From assembly GCF_020882245.1 (NCBI RefSeq), contig NC_083597.1:34698652-34762651 (forward strand): a DNA stretch of 64,000 bases, read 5' to 3'. Shown here one piece after another: positions 53,901 to 64,000 of this stretch; within the stretch, counting starts at the first letter, position 1, and each line of letters starts with the position of its first letter. Made by a program: the position numbers and the translations under genes. This DNA comes from Rhopalosiphum padi. Taxonomy: Eukaryota; Arthropoda; Insecta; Hemiptera; Aphididae. The notes beneath the pieces are model-generated. The model saw only the letters and a list, made by a program, of their open reading frames with translations. It was not told the origin of the DNA and searched no databases.

Positions 53901-55411
53901 ATATAATGATAGTAAAGCGACGTCTAGGTTTGGCAGCAACAACACATATGTGATGAATAATAGAATACTATTGTAATGCATAGTAAAGCGGCAGCGATGG
54001 TTTACTACAACAATTTTATTTTCACATCAAAAATTTAAAACTTATTAATTGTGATTGGACCCTTGTCCTAGCCAGGTATTGTAGATTGTCTTGCGTGGGC
54101 TTAAATCAATAATTCCTATAATCGAAGTTTGAAGTTTTGCACCCATAAAAGTCTAAATAAATTGATAAAATGTTTTCTTCTCTCATAAACTGTTCGAAAA
54201 TGTCAGAAACTTACTTTGAAAAGTATAACATCGAATTTATGTGATAGAAAAATCGTTTAAAAAAATAACCATTTAAAGCTATAAAATTATAAATTACTGT
54301 CCAATAAAAACAAACTATAATTCACAGATACATTATTGTATTGCTTATAATAAAGATACCTCTAATATCTATTATAATATATATTTTATATACTCGAATA
54401 GTTTTCGTCGACAACATTAGACAAATAAATATAATAATAACTTCAAATAAATAAATAGACATGTATACGGTTAAATACCTAATAAGTAATAGGTATTTGT
54501 CATCTTATGTAATTTTCCAATTCAGTTTAGTAACTATTATCCAGAAAGGTCATAATAATAGGTTGTGAGTTCTTTAAGATATTTCTCAGCTTGTTCGTCT
54601 AAGTTGTTAAGATCATAATAATATATTATACTGTCTCGAAAAAAGTACAAACAACTTTCTTATACTATTATTATTAAAAAATATAAAAGATTTGTTAATT
54701 TTTGGCATTTAAGTTTCAGTAGAACTATAATATTAAAATATCCTAATTATTTTTTATATTAACTATACTGTATAATTTGCACCACAAATTTTAGAATTTA
54801 TGCAAAAATATTTCACTTAGAAAAACACCAATTTTCATACAAATTCATACGATTAATGGTAAAAAAAATTCTAAAATTGAAATTAAAACTTTCCAATAAG
54901 TAAATTGTATTATTATCCAATATTACGCGCGTAGTATACCTATTACCTATTTTTGTATACATATAATAATATGTATAATACACATAATTTAAATTAAAAT
55001 CCATCCAATATTAGTAATATATGACACTTTGTCTGGCAATTTAAAATAACGAAACTCGTATATTATACGTTATTATAATAAATGTATATTATATATTATG
55101 TAATATAATAATATACCTACTATACATATTTTATGTAAAACGCATTTTTTCAATTCAATTAAAAGCCATTGAGACAATTAAATAAAATTAATTAATTTTA
55201 AACATAAAGTTTAACTTTACTGCCCAGTGTCTATTACATATTTTTAAACCATAGGTACTTAGTAAAATAGTAAATATTGATATGACTAAATCAACCTAAT
55301 TTTTAATTAAATTAGCATAAATTATAAATTCACATCAGTACATCATTAAATACAATTTTCAATGATTATACGTGTGAAAAAATATAATAATTTCTCAAAG
55401 TAGGTTATGAC

Positions 55412-55440
55412 ATTGATTATAAATACTATTTATAATCAAT
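55412..55440. repeat. Perfect hairpin, 13-nt arms
   Basis: ATTGATTATAAAT, loop ACT, ATTTATAATCAAT: fully self-complementary arms in non-coding DNA. A further palindrome, TTTGATCAAA, follows immediately. No function can be assigned. Confidence 0.8.
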
Positions 55441-56650
55441 AGTTTTGATCAAACAGCAATGTATAATTATAACAATGATAATTTATACACAGCGCCTGAT
55501 TAGTACAAAAATTAATTATGCTCAGAAATAAAATGTTTATAACGTTGCGTTATTATAGCATAAATCATTTTTATATTTACTTTACAACTATCAAACTTAT
55601 TAAACAAAAAAACAAACCCATTTTATACCTAACTGTCCTTTAGTGGTAAAGGTCAATCTTCATGTCACCATTAGACTTTAAAAACGAAGTACAAGACGCA
55701 AACTTATAAAATTCTCAACATTAATGTTACATAGTATGATAGATTTTACTTTTTAAAATTACAAAAATATTTTTTCAGGCGTTGATAAGCTACATAACTT
55801 TAATATAATAGTCAACAATAACAGTGATAATATCTATTGTACTCGGTATAAAAATGCATTTGTCATTTAAAATAATTAATTGAAACCAATTAATCTATGT
55901 TGAACTTTTCAATAATCTGACCATTATTAAAACTTATGTCAGAAAACAAATAATACTCGTCGAACAGGTTTAGTTTAAAAGGTATATTTATATTATGATA
56001 ATATAATTATTATTTAAACGCGTGGTAAAAAATATAGACAGTATCCTGTAGTTAGACTGCTTGCAATTTTATCTAAAAACTATTACCCATCAGAACGACG
56101 AATATCGGATTTTAATTCGCAACAAAATTTGTAATCATTCGTTCATCTTTCCCGATGTTTAATATTAAATATATAATAAATTAAATGATGACATAATGTA
56201 TATTCTTACGAGTCGCAATCATTTCAACAAATATCACGAAATATTCTATCACGTTTTTGTTAGTTATTATTGAAAATGTATGAGGATAAAATAAATATTC
56301 AAAAGGTCATCTATTTAAATGCAAATATATAAATACATACATACATACATTATGTATATACCTACCGTAGTCTCACGAGTCACTGCGCAATTTATATATT
56401 TTGTGTATACTTTATACCTACGATCGTACGAGTAAAAGCAAAGCGATAGTCCGTGCCAGGTATGCCTTACTTTATACACTAGTCGTGTGCATTTATCTGA
56501 ATAAATAAGGTTCAATTCGACACACTATAAAATGTCTCCAAAGTCCAAATAATGAAAACGTTTTATGCGCACGTACTTTTCAAATCGCCCCATCGAAATA
56601 AGCGTCGTTTTATTTGTTCGATTCTTTATTTCTCACACATATATATTATA

Positions 56651-56671
56651 ATATATATATATATATATATA
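56651..56671. repeat. (AT)n microsatellite
   Basis: Alternating AT run just upstream of the CpG-richer island that starts near 56700. Confidence 0.85.
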
Positions 56672-56690
56672 GGTAAATAAGAACTATATA

Positions 56691-56903
56691 TTATATCTTT
56701 CCGGTGCATATAAACTTGTCGAATACTTTTGTCGGAAAAGGAGAGAAATTTTCGCCCTTAATGATATACTGGTACAACACGCGCCCCGGTTTGATTCGAT
56801 TGAAATCACACGTATATTCGCACCGGGCACTTCGCCTATATGGTTCACCGTCTACAGCTACTCCGTCGCTTTTATCCGGCCGTGTTTGATACTGCAACAT
56901 CAT
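56691..56903 (-). CDS. Unrecognised minus-strand frame in CpG-rich island
   Basis: A 70-codon frame from ATG, starting MMLQYQTRPDKSDGVAVDGE and ending KFICTGKI. Its region is strikingly CpG-rich for this window (GGCCGG, GCGCGTG). The opposite strand is also open over most of it (56704-56889), so strand and coding status are uncertain. No domain is recognised. Together with CpG text on to about 57600 it could mark a promoter/first-exon region of an unknown gene. Confidence 0.22.
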   Translation of the reverse strand: MMLQYQTRPDKSDGVAVDGEPYRRSARCEYTCDFNRIKPGRVLYQYIIKGENFSPFPTKVFDKFICTGKI

Positions 56904-59900
56904 TATAATATTCTAAAATTATTAATGTATTTTCGTCGTAATATACCCCCACCTCAAGACCTCAATAGCCTTCCCCGAAATTTCGATTAAAATGTATCAC
57001 ACTATACGAATAGTATAAAATCATATTATAGATAGATCGTGACGGAATACCAATTTAAACGTTAAAAGAGTAAATAACAAAAAAATGTGTGCGCTTTTCT
57101 TTTAGATTCCAAGCGTGTCGATTTTTGTTTAACATTTTCAATATATTTTCATATGCAAAACAAGTGTTTATTTCTCTGCAAGGCCAAAACCTTACACGTT
57201 GGGTACGCATCGTTCATTATGATTTATACGGCTGTTTGAGGAACACGTCTCCTCGTTATCAATCCTGTTTAAAAACACGATCGCCGTAACGGTTAGAAAC
57301 AAATAAAATTAAATGAATCATTCTCGGTTGCATTATTTTCGATCGTACCTATATAATATATTATTATATTATACACACGCCCGCTTATCCGCGAATCCGG
57401 TGCGTTAAATCGAACATTCAAATCGTTTTTCGGTCTGTCTGACGTTTTCTGTGGACGCGGTTTACTCGTCACTGGAATACCAAAATTTGTTTTCGACCGT
57501 AAAATAAATAATAATAAAGAAAACAATACACCGCAGTAGCGTATTTTGTTTTACGTGCGTACGGCGAGGGTTCGATAAGATATAGGCCATTGGGGAAAAG
57601 GAGCCGAACACAAAATTAACCCTAATCCTTCTAGTGCTCCCATTATAGAATCTATTTGCTTGGAATTTTTATAAACGTATAATGTATACACATATAAACG
57701 AACCCCAAAAAATATAAAATTGTTTATGTTTTATTGTCACGATTGAAAACAAATATATATTTTAATAACGTCGATTCGCGGTAACAAAAACAATTTAACT
57801 TATGGGTAGGTAATTTACGAAATATATTTGAAAAAAAAACCCAGTAGATTGTAAAAGAAAATTGTTGTGAACGTGATATACCCAACTTAATATGATTTTG
57901 ATGTGAATGTATATTTTATTGTATTATAAGTTTTTAGTTAAAACGAACGCCAATCTAAGGACATTTTAAGGAATGCAATTTGTGATGGATGTACCCAATG
58001 TAAATATGCAAAAAACCTAATTATATACCGTTTTCGAGGTGTATATGCCGGAAAAATATATGTTCTTAATACATTTATAGTATATAAATTATTTCGTTAA
58101 AAAAATAATAAAAATCGATTATAAAAGCTTCTGATTGGTGTGTGAAGTTTCAAAGCGTTAATATCTCTGATCAATACATACGAGTAAAAACAAAAATATC
58201 AAAAATAACCTTTATTTTGTTCACGACATGACTTTTATTCAGCTTGCATCCAATTGACCTGCTTCCGGCGGCGGGCGTCATGTGTTCCGATTTTCTACGT
58301 ACATTAAAATAGCACACGAAGGACTCAAACATAATATTCGTGTGTTACATTTTTATTAAATATTCCGATATTTTTATATAATACGGAGCCTATACCCAAA
58401 AGTGTGTACTGTGTACACATACTTAATATTATTCTGTTTAAATGTAATATTTTATCATTGTAAAAACGTATGAACGAACGAACGATATATATTATATAAG
58501 ACGTAACAAAAAATTGTACAATATTAATAATAATATATTACTGAAAAATGTGACGGGTGTGAACGAAATATTGTATAATACCTACGCATATAATAATATG
58601 ATATTTCTGTAATGTGTATAAATAATAATAATGGATACGTTTGAAACATACTGTATAATATTATATATGATATATTATAATAATAATACGACGTTGCGTT
58701 TTTGTCCCGTGACATTTTCGTAAATTCATTCGATAAATTATAAATTGTTGGTTTAATAACATTCGTTTTGTTATTGTTTTCATTATTATTAAGACAATTA
58801 CAAGTTTTCAGTTTATATTTGTGTGTTAAGTTTTTTAATTGGTTTCCGCAAATGTCTAAGAATATTATATTATAATGTTATTTAAATGAATGCGTTGCTC
58901 AATGTACTACCTGTTTTGTTAATTATAAATTTTTAAAAATAATTTAATGTTTCTAGGTAATCGACGTTGATGTGTTAGCCAAAAAAAGTTTGTAATCGTA
59001 TTTATTCAACAATTTATGAAATTTAATATTGTAATAAAATGCTCTAATAAATAATAATAATAATTCATATTATATGATTTGTTATATGTATTGATTTTAT
59101 GATATATTTTTTTTTTATTTATTACATCGACAAATAGAATTTCTCATTTATTTCAAATTATAGTAACGAATCAGAGCTGTCATCATGAAGGTACCTACAA
59201 TTTACATATACTACATTGTTACAATGACTAATTTTTCTTGGTCGTTCTAATATAATTATAATTATTTTTGTCGACACACTATATGTATGCAAAGTTATAA
59301 AATTATAATAATTTTATTCAACTATGGACCATGGCATTTATAGTTATAATTTATACATTGCTTATTGTATAATGAAAATAAAAAAATTGCTTTTAAACTG
59401 TCTGGTTAGTCATTATGGTCTTCTAAGAAGATGTCTTGTGGTAAGTGTATTTTAACCTAGATTGCATTTTTTTAACCGATTTTTAAATAAACGGGACCTT
59501 TATTATAGTGGACATTTTTTAATAGATTGATTTTGTTAGCGTAATTCTATATCATTATAACGCAGTTACGCAGTTTTACATGAATCCAGGACATTTAGTG
59601 CTATTTTCACGAATTTATTTTGAAAAATGTGTATAACGGTCTTATTATTGCAGGATAAAACAATAGAGAACATTTCATCTGTATGCGATTGAACTCTGAT
59701 CAAATAAAATAAATTATATAGTATTTTCAACCTTTTACAATTGTACATCCTTTTTTTAATTTTTTTTTAAACTTAATTATAATAATTAAGATGTTAGTTA
59801 GGCGTTTTACTTCACTTTTATTTGATAAAATATTAAAAACTAACAAGTAAGTCAAGTACAGCTGAGACTTAATTTTAAGCTCGTTTAGATTTTCTCAGTG

Positions 59901-61122
59901 CGATTATGAAGAGATTTTCTGATATTAAATTTAAAAGCAATGATAAATCATTACATTGTCAGTACGATTCTGAGCAGAGTTTGTTAATATTTCCTCAAAC
60001 ATATTTGACGGTTGTCTGTAATATTTTCTTATGCTTAGACACACCATTGAGAATATCGAAAATGACCTATTCAAAGTACTAACTAGACTAAGAAGACCGA
60101 GGTGAATACACATGAAACCTTTCAAGCATTCCTTTTACTCCAAAATATTTTTACTAAAGGAAATAATAAAAAACAAAATTATAAAATCGATAAATTTCTT
60201 ACTACATTCAGGATTTACAATTACGAAATAACTTACATCAAAACATTTTAAAAAAACCGTTCAAATAGGATAAAAAAAAAATAACTATAGAAACAACAAA
60301 ACAGCTATGACAATATTCATAGATATTCCAACGACTTTTTAGAAATCCAATTGTAACAGATTATATAATATGATAATAAAAATATATACATAAAAACGGC
60401 ATGCTGGAATCGGTGTAAACTGCGCAGTATATTATCTCAATAATCACAATATTTTTGGAATTATTGTTTAGAGGAAACCATAGTTTATAGTTATAGGTCC
60501 TAGAGGTGTCCACAATAATGATATGACTCTATTATAATTCAAACGTAATTTTAAGAAGTTTCATTTTTTCATCATACAATAATAATATACACTATATTAT
60601 TGACATTAAAACATTCAGTTGATCTCTCTGTTCATAATATATAATAAAATATTGTTAATTCTTCCAGGTAAATAAACCAATAAACGTATTATTGCATAGG
60701 CATTAGGCGCTATATACAGTATAATGTACGACAAAAGAAGTTTCAATCACAGTAGCAACTATATATATAGTATTATAACATGTTTTTAGAGAACTTCCAT
60801 AGTCGTTCCGGTCGGCATATTTTTAGACCCTTTTCTTCGTAAAAAAGTAGATCTATAGGCGTACGACGAATATAAATTATTTACTTTTTATTTTTTTTCT
60901 CACGCATCGGCAATTTATTATACACGACCATTAGTGATGGTGGCTCGTTTGTGTAGCCGTGTGTAGGTTTATTATATACTTTTGCAGTACTTACAGAAGG
61001 CCCAGTTGTATAAGCATCACGCGACGAATCTCTCAGTTCTTTTACTCTGTCTTTCTCTCTCTCCTTTCTCTCTTTCTCCCTCTTTCTTTCTCTTTCTCTC
61101 TGGAAGAAATACATAAACATAC
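56904..61122. other. Stretch without recognised gene
   Basis: CpG-richer text continues to about 57620 (open frames 57089-57289 plus and 57293-57526 minus, neither recognised), with a further G/C-rich patch at 58258-58300 (CTTCCGGCGGCGGGCG). The remainder is AT-rich. A CT-rich tract lies at 61041-61101. No RNA gene was found. Confidence 0.5.
61041..61101. repeat. Polypyrimidine (CT-rich) tract
   Basis: About 60 nt of almost pure C/T on the plus strand (units of CTTT, CTCT and TCTC). On the minus strand it makes an artificial Arg/Glu/Lys-rich protein segment, which explains most of the 126-codon frame found there. Confidence 0.9.
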
Positions 61123-61221
61123 AAGCTTCGTAACCTCTATGGAATTTATCCCGGATTATGCCTATTTCTGGACCCAGCGACCATCTCCAGATGTGACAGC
61201 AGAACCGTGTCAACATGATTT
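61123..61221 (-). CDS. Possible minus-strand exon, unrecognised
   Basis: On the minus strand a good acceptor (pyrimidine-rich, ending CTTCGATTTTTAG) precedes 99 nt of GC-richer sequence ending at a donor-like CTT|GTATGT. One frame is open throughout, reading IMLTRFCCHIWRWSLGPEIG and then IIRDKFHRGYEA. No family is recognised, and the plus strand is open too. It could be a small coding exon, a UTR exon or coincidence. Confidence 0.2.
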
Positions 61222-62889
61222 CTAAAAATCGAAGAAAAAGTAAATAATATAACATATTCATATTTTGATATATCTCAAAATTATTTCATTGAATTCACAA
61301 GGTAAACATCAATTTGGTTCTATAATATATTACATTATTAAAATAACCATTATTACCTACCGTGTTATTAATTTTAAAATTAAATAAAATTGTGTTTTTA
61401 TAGCTGGATTCATTTTTTAGTATACCTGCAAGAATTATGTTAGGTTTCAACACCAAAGACAATAATTCTAATTATTAATTATACTAAAACCTTCTCCGGT
61501 GTAATTGATACAAAGGAGTAAGGACCAATAGAATTTAAAACAATTTAAGAATTAATTAGTGTTAATATGATTCAAAATCGTGTAAAGGGTGATTCACGCT
61601 AAACACTTCCAATATTTTTATTAAATAATAAATTTCTTCAATTTTTTATTTTTAAGTATAGAGGTACTAACTGTCCTTATTTTTAAGTACTTAGTAAATT
61701 GTTAAGTAAATGAGTTTTTGAACATTTTTATATATCCTATTCGAAATTCGTACGAGTAATTTTTTTAATTAAGCGTACTACTAAGTATAATAGGTTAATA
61801 TTAATTGCGATAATAGGCTTAAGAAATATGGGAGCGATAATAATTTGAAAATTATAATTATGTTATATTATATTTTACTCGCTAATATCTCTATATGTAT
61901 ACGTATGTCGTATATATTTATATTTTACAATTAGTTGAGTAAAGCGAGTACCAGATTAAATATTACCATCTATTTATAGTTTTTTTAAACCATTTTTAAC
62001 GACTATTAATTATGCTATAATATATATTTTAATAACTCAGAAACTATTCATTAAAATTATAATTCGGGTAAGTTCATCAAAATTTTCAAAAATCGTCTGC
62101 TTTATAATTACAAAAGTAGACTCAGGGCACTGCTTAAATAACATAAATAATCTAAGTAGTTTTTTTTTTTATAACCATTATATTAAGAATTTAAGATGTT
62201 TTAATGACTATTTTCCTGCCAAAGAATGTTTTTAATTATTTTTAAATGTAATTTTTCTCTGTGGATTTATGCCAATACACATACACCCACCTCTATCATC
62301 GTAGATCGCCTCCAGTACAGGTATGTAACAGTTAAACAATTTATGGACGTTTTTATGAAAGTGTAATTGACATTTTCAATTAAATATTCGACCAATACAA
62401 TCAAGTCAACTATTCGTATTCAGCGTGTCATAATACCGTGGTTTAGTCGTCGGGAAGGTTTGATTATCTAATTATTATTTTTTCATTATCCCTATTCCTT
62501 ACCACATATATCACACCAATAATTGATCACAACGACTTAGATGGACGAGTTAGGCATACTTATATGTTTAGTATCAATTCATCTTCGTGCTATTTATTTT
62601 ACTGACAGTAAACGATAGCAGCTCCAAGGAAGTGCTTAAAAGGCATTTTTTCTGGCCAAGTTCCCTTTATACACACTCATAAATATTGATTAACGGTTGA
62701 CAGTTAAACTTAGTACCTTTATCGAAAATATAGTAACCTTGTTATATATATACATTGGTAGTAGTATGTATCATAGGCGTAAATACGGTTAAAAATCTGA
62801 GGTACTAGAATTATCAATTAACACGTAGAATCTTGAATGATATTAAAATAAGGTTATTTATTATACTGACGGTATTAAGTTAGGAAATA
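61222..62889. other. Stretch without recognised gene
   Basis: AT-rich. At 61586-61601 it holds a lone terminus-like AAAGGGTGATTCACGC resembling the ends of the 677-bp element at 19375. Around 62265-62322 a C-rich segment ends in a donor-like CAG|GTATGT but lacks an acceptor. Confidence 0.55.
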
Positions 62890-62960
62890 TTTAGGTGGGA
62901 ACGGGGGGATATATATAAAAAAAACTAGTTATATTAGTTATAGGTATATAATATTATTAA
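62890..62960. repeat. G-rich repeat fragment
   Basis: The text GGGGGGATATATATAAAAAA followed by ACTAGTTATATTAG closely parallels 63343-63380 (GGGGATATATATACACC, then AAAAAACTAGCTAATTTT). The two are probably diverged copies of one dispersed repeat. An upstream CATAGGCGTAAATACGG at 62772 may belong to the same copy. Confidence 0.45.
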
Positions 62961-63312
62961 GTTGTATTTATAATTCATATTAGATAAGATACTAGGACGA
63001 GGGAATTCATGAAAACAAAACGGAAATTGTTGGTAATAAATCATTCTTCTTCATTCATGATTACCTACTCTGATGAGTCAGATTTAAACGGATCTGTAAT
63101 TACATGCATGTATCTTATAAACAAATCAGATTAAATGATTTCCGATCAAAAAATACAATATTTTTGTAACGCAATCCAGCTGTTCCGCTTCAAAACAGTC
63201 ATATATGTATGCTACTTAAATAATATACTATATAAATGTTTGATAACTTATTTACTTGTTATATACAGTGATAATATTATATAAATGTATGCGAGTTTAA
63301 CATACGACAGAA

Positions 63313-63420
63313 CCAGTGGCGTAGACAGGAATTTTCATTAGGGGAGGGGATATATATACACCAAAAAACTAGCTAATTTTCATAAAAAAAAAATTTATAA
63401 CATATAAGATTACCATTTTT
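63313..63420. repeat. CAGTGGCGTAGACAGG repeat fragment
   Basis: Starts CAGTGGCGTAGACAGGAATT and runs through a G-rich block (AGGGGAGGGGATATATATAC) into an A-run. Openings of the CAGTGGCGTAG(C/A)CAGG type are typical of dispersed DNA-transposon ends in insect genomes (general knowledge). The right end was not identified and no coding frame is present. Confidence 0.45.
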
Positions 63421-63460
63421 TCTATTATCGGTATAATTTTTAAGTATATGTATATATATA

Positions 63461-63666
63461 CTAGCATACCCATCTCGGCTCCGCCTAAGATTTTAATTAA
63501 TAATAACTAATTATTTATTAACTTTATCGGACTAAATTTCTGCCTAAAACCTTCTCTGTGGTGTCCTCTTTAATTTAAAAAAAACTGCACGACGATTGAA
63601 TAAGTAGTTTCGGAGTTTATCCCGAACATACAAACAAACGCTATCATTTTATATATATAAGTATAG
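63461..63666. repeat. Retroelement 3'-tail / SINE-like repeat
   Basis: Begins CTAGCATACCCATCTCGGCT plus CCGCC, the variant form of the CTAGCTGTTGCCCGCGGCTTCGC opening seen in many insect non-LTR/SINE tails. It ends TCGGAGTTTATCCCGAACAT followed by ACAAACAAACGC and an AT-rich tail, the usual closing text of such repeats. About 205 bp, non-coding. Orientation is inferred as plus from the tail position. Confidence 0.55.
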
Positions 63667-63841
63667 AAATAATATTGTTTTCTAAACACAATGTTATTTT
63701 CTTTTATTTAGACTAATTTCAAGCTAATTATACCATCAGCCTATTTACACCATTATACGGTACGCATTACTGACTTATAAGTTAATGATAAAAAACTATA
63801 TTATACATAATCTTATAATAAATATTAAATAATAATATATA
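63667..63841. other. Short AT-rich spacer
   Basis: Nothing recognised between the retroelement tail and the inverted-repeat unit that follows. Confidence 0.7.
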
Positions 63842-63934
63842 CGGTGTTTTTGACCAAAATTTGGTCAATCGTCTTCGCTCAAAATTGTTAATCATAGGTT
63901 TTTGCGTGTTTCACCATTGAATTCAAAAACACCG
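63842..63934. repeat. 93-bp unit with perfect 12-nt inverted ends
   Basis: CGGTGTTTTTGA (63842-63853) is the exact reverse complement of TCAAAAACACCG (63923-63934). Overlapping the left end is a second perfect inverted repeat, TTGACCAAA-A-TTTGGTCAA (63850-63868). It may be a very short MITE or a foldback element; no target duplication is evident. The last 66 bases of the window hold nothing further. Confidence 0.6.
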
Positions 63935-64000
63935 AATCCATTACAGTGATCTACTAGATAATTATAAATACTGAAAATATACTGTATAGCTGAGAATCTT

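Larger units (their letters stand above)
50922..56690. other. Mixed-composition stretch without recognised gene
   Basis: Part of 52200-54130 is less AT-rich than the surroundings and has short open frames (52238, 52663 and 52993, plus; 52350, minus) with no recognisable products. Direct repeats of ATAGTAAAGCG occur at 53909 and 53980. A perfect hairpin lies at 55412-55440 and a CATA microsatellite near 56333-56350. A solo LTR was considered for 53515-54130 but not supported. Confidence 0.5.

Noticed and set aside
53515..54130. Possible solo LTR starting TGTAATAATTCTGCCCGG
   Set aside because: No matching CA end, no flanking duplication and no primer-binding or coding sequence could be found.
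60881..61261. 126-codon minus-strand frame rich in Arg, Glu and Lys
   Set aside because: Most of its length comes from the CT-rich tract at 61041-61101. Only the segment 61123-61221 is kept, as a weak exon candidate.
62260..62330. C-rich segment ending CAG|GTATGT that resembles an exon
   Set aside because: No acceptor upstream at a sensible distance and no recognisable peptide; could at most be an untranslated first exon.

Overview
The window is strongly AT-rich, intron-dominated animal DNA. Splice sites are of the GT-AG type, exons are short and CpG-containing, and there are many small terminal-inverted-repeat elements and microsatellites. The one gene that can be named reads closest to an insect group II-like metabotropic glutamate receptor (Drosophila mGluR / DmGluRA type). 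The overall texture fits a hemipteran, most likely an aphid; that placement is inference. No bacterial, tRNA, rRNA or CRISPR feature was found.

Layout. 1-7339 has no recognised exon and is probably the intron between the receptor's ligand-binding-domain exons (off the left edge) and the exons seen here. From 7340 to 37398 (+ strand) seven phase-compatible exons encode about the last 428 residues of the receptor: the end of the ligand-binding domain, a complete nine-cysteine linker, all seven membrane helices and a cytoplasmic tail. The exons are 7340-7473, 9668-9993, 18495-18657, 20474-20687, 29531-29682, 31090-31240 and 37250-37398. The first intron uses a GC donor; the others use GT. Two closely spaced polyadenylation signals follow the stop. 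The tail is the least certain part: there are tandem donors at 31241/31247, an intron-retention stop at 31266, two possible acceptors for the last exon (37184 or 37250), and a second phase-compatible terminal exon at 48245-48342.

Inside the introns and downstream are small non-autonomous DNA transposons: a 677-bp element with AAGGGTGATTA ends (19375-20051), a pogo/Tigger-type element (31541-31841) and a hAT-type element with a degenerate 8-bp target duplication (42976-43240). There are also fragments of other repeats at 13610-14229, 22132-22460, 62890-62960, 63313-63420, 63461-63666 and 63842-63934.

From 37.5 to 64 kb no gene could be named. Two CpG-richer islands (50.4-51.1 kb and 56.5-57.6 kb) contain short coding-like frames that I do not recognise. 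They could be exons or promoter-proximal sequence of a neighbouring gene. I found no convincing new multi-gene system. The most checkable novelties are the GC-AG intron, the alternative receptor tails and the unrecognised islands.
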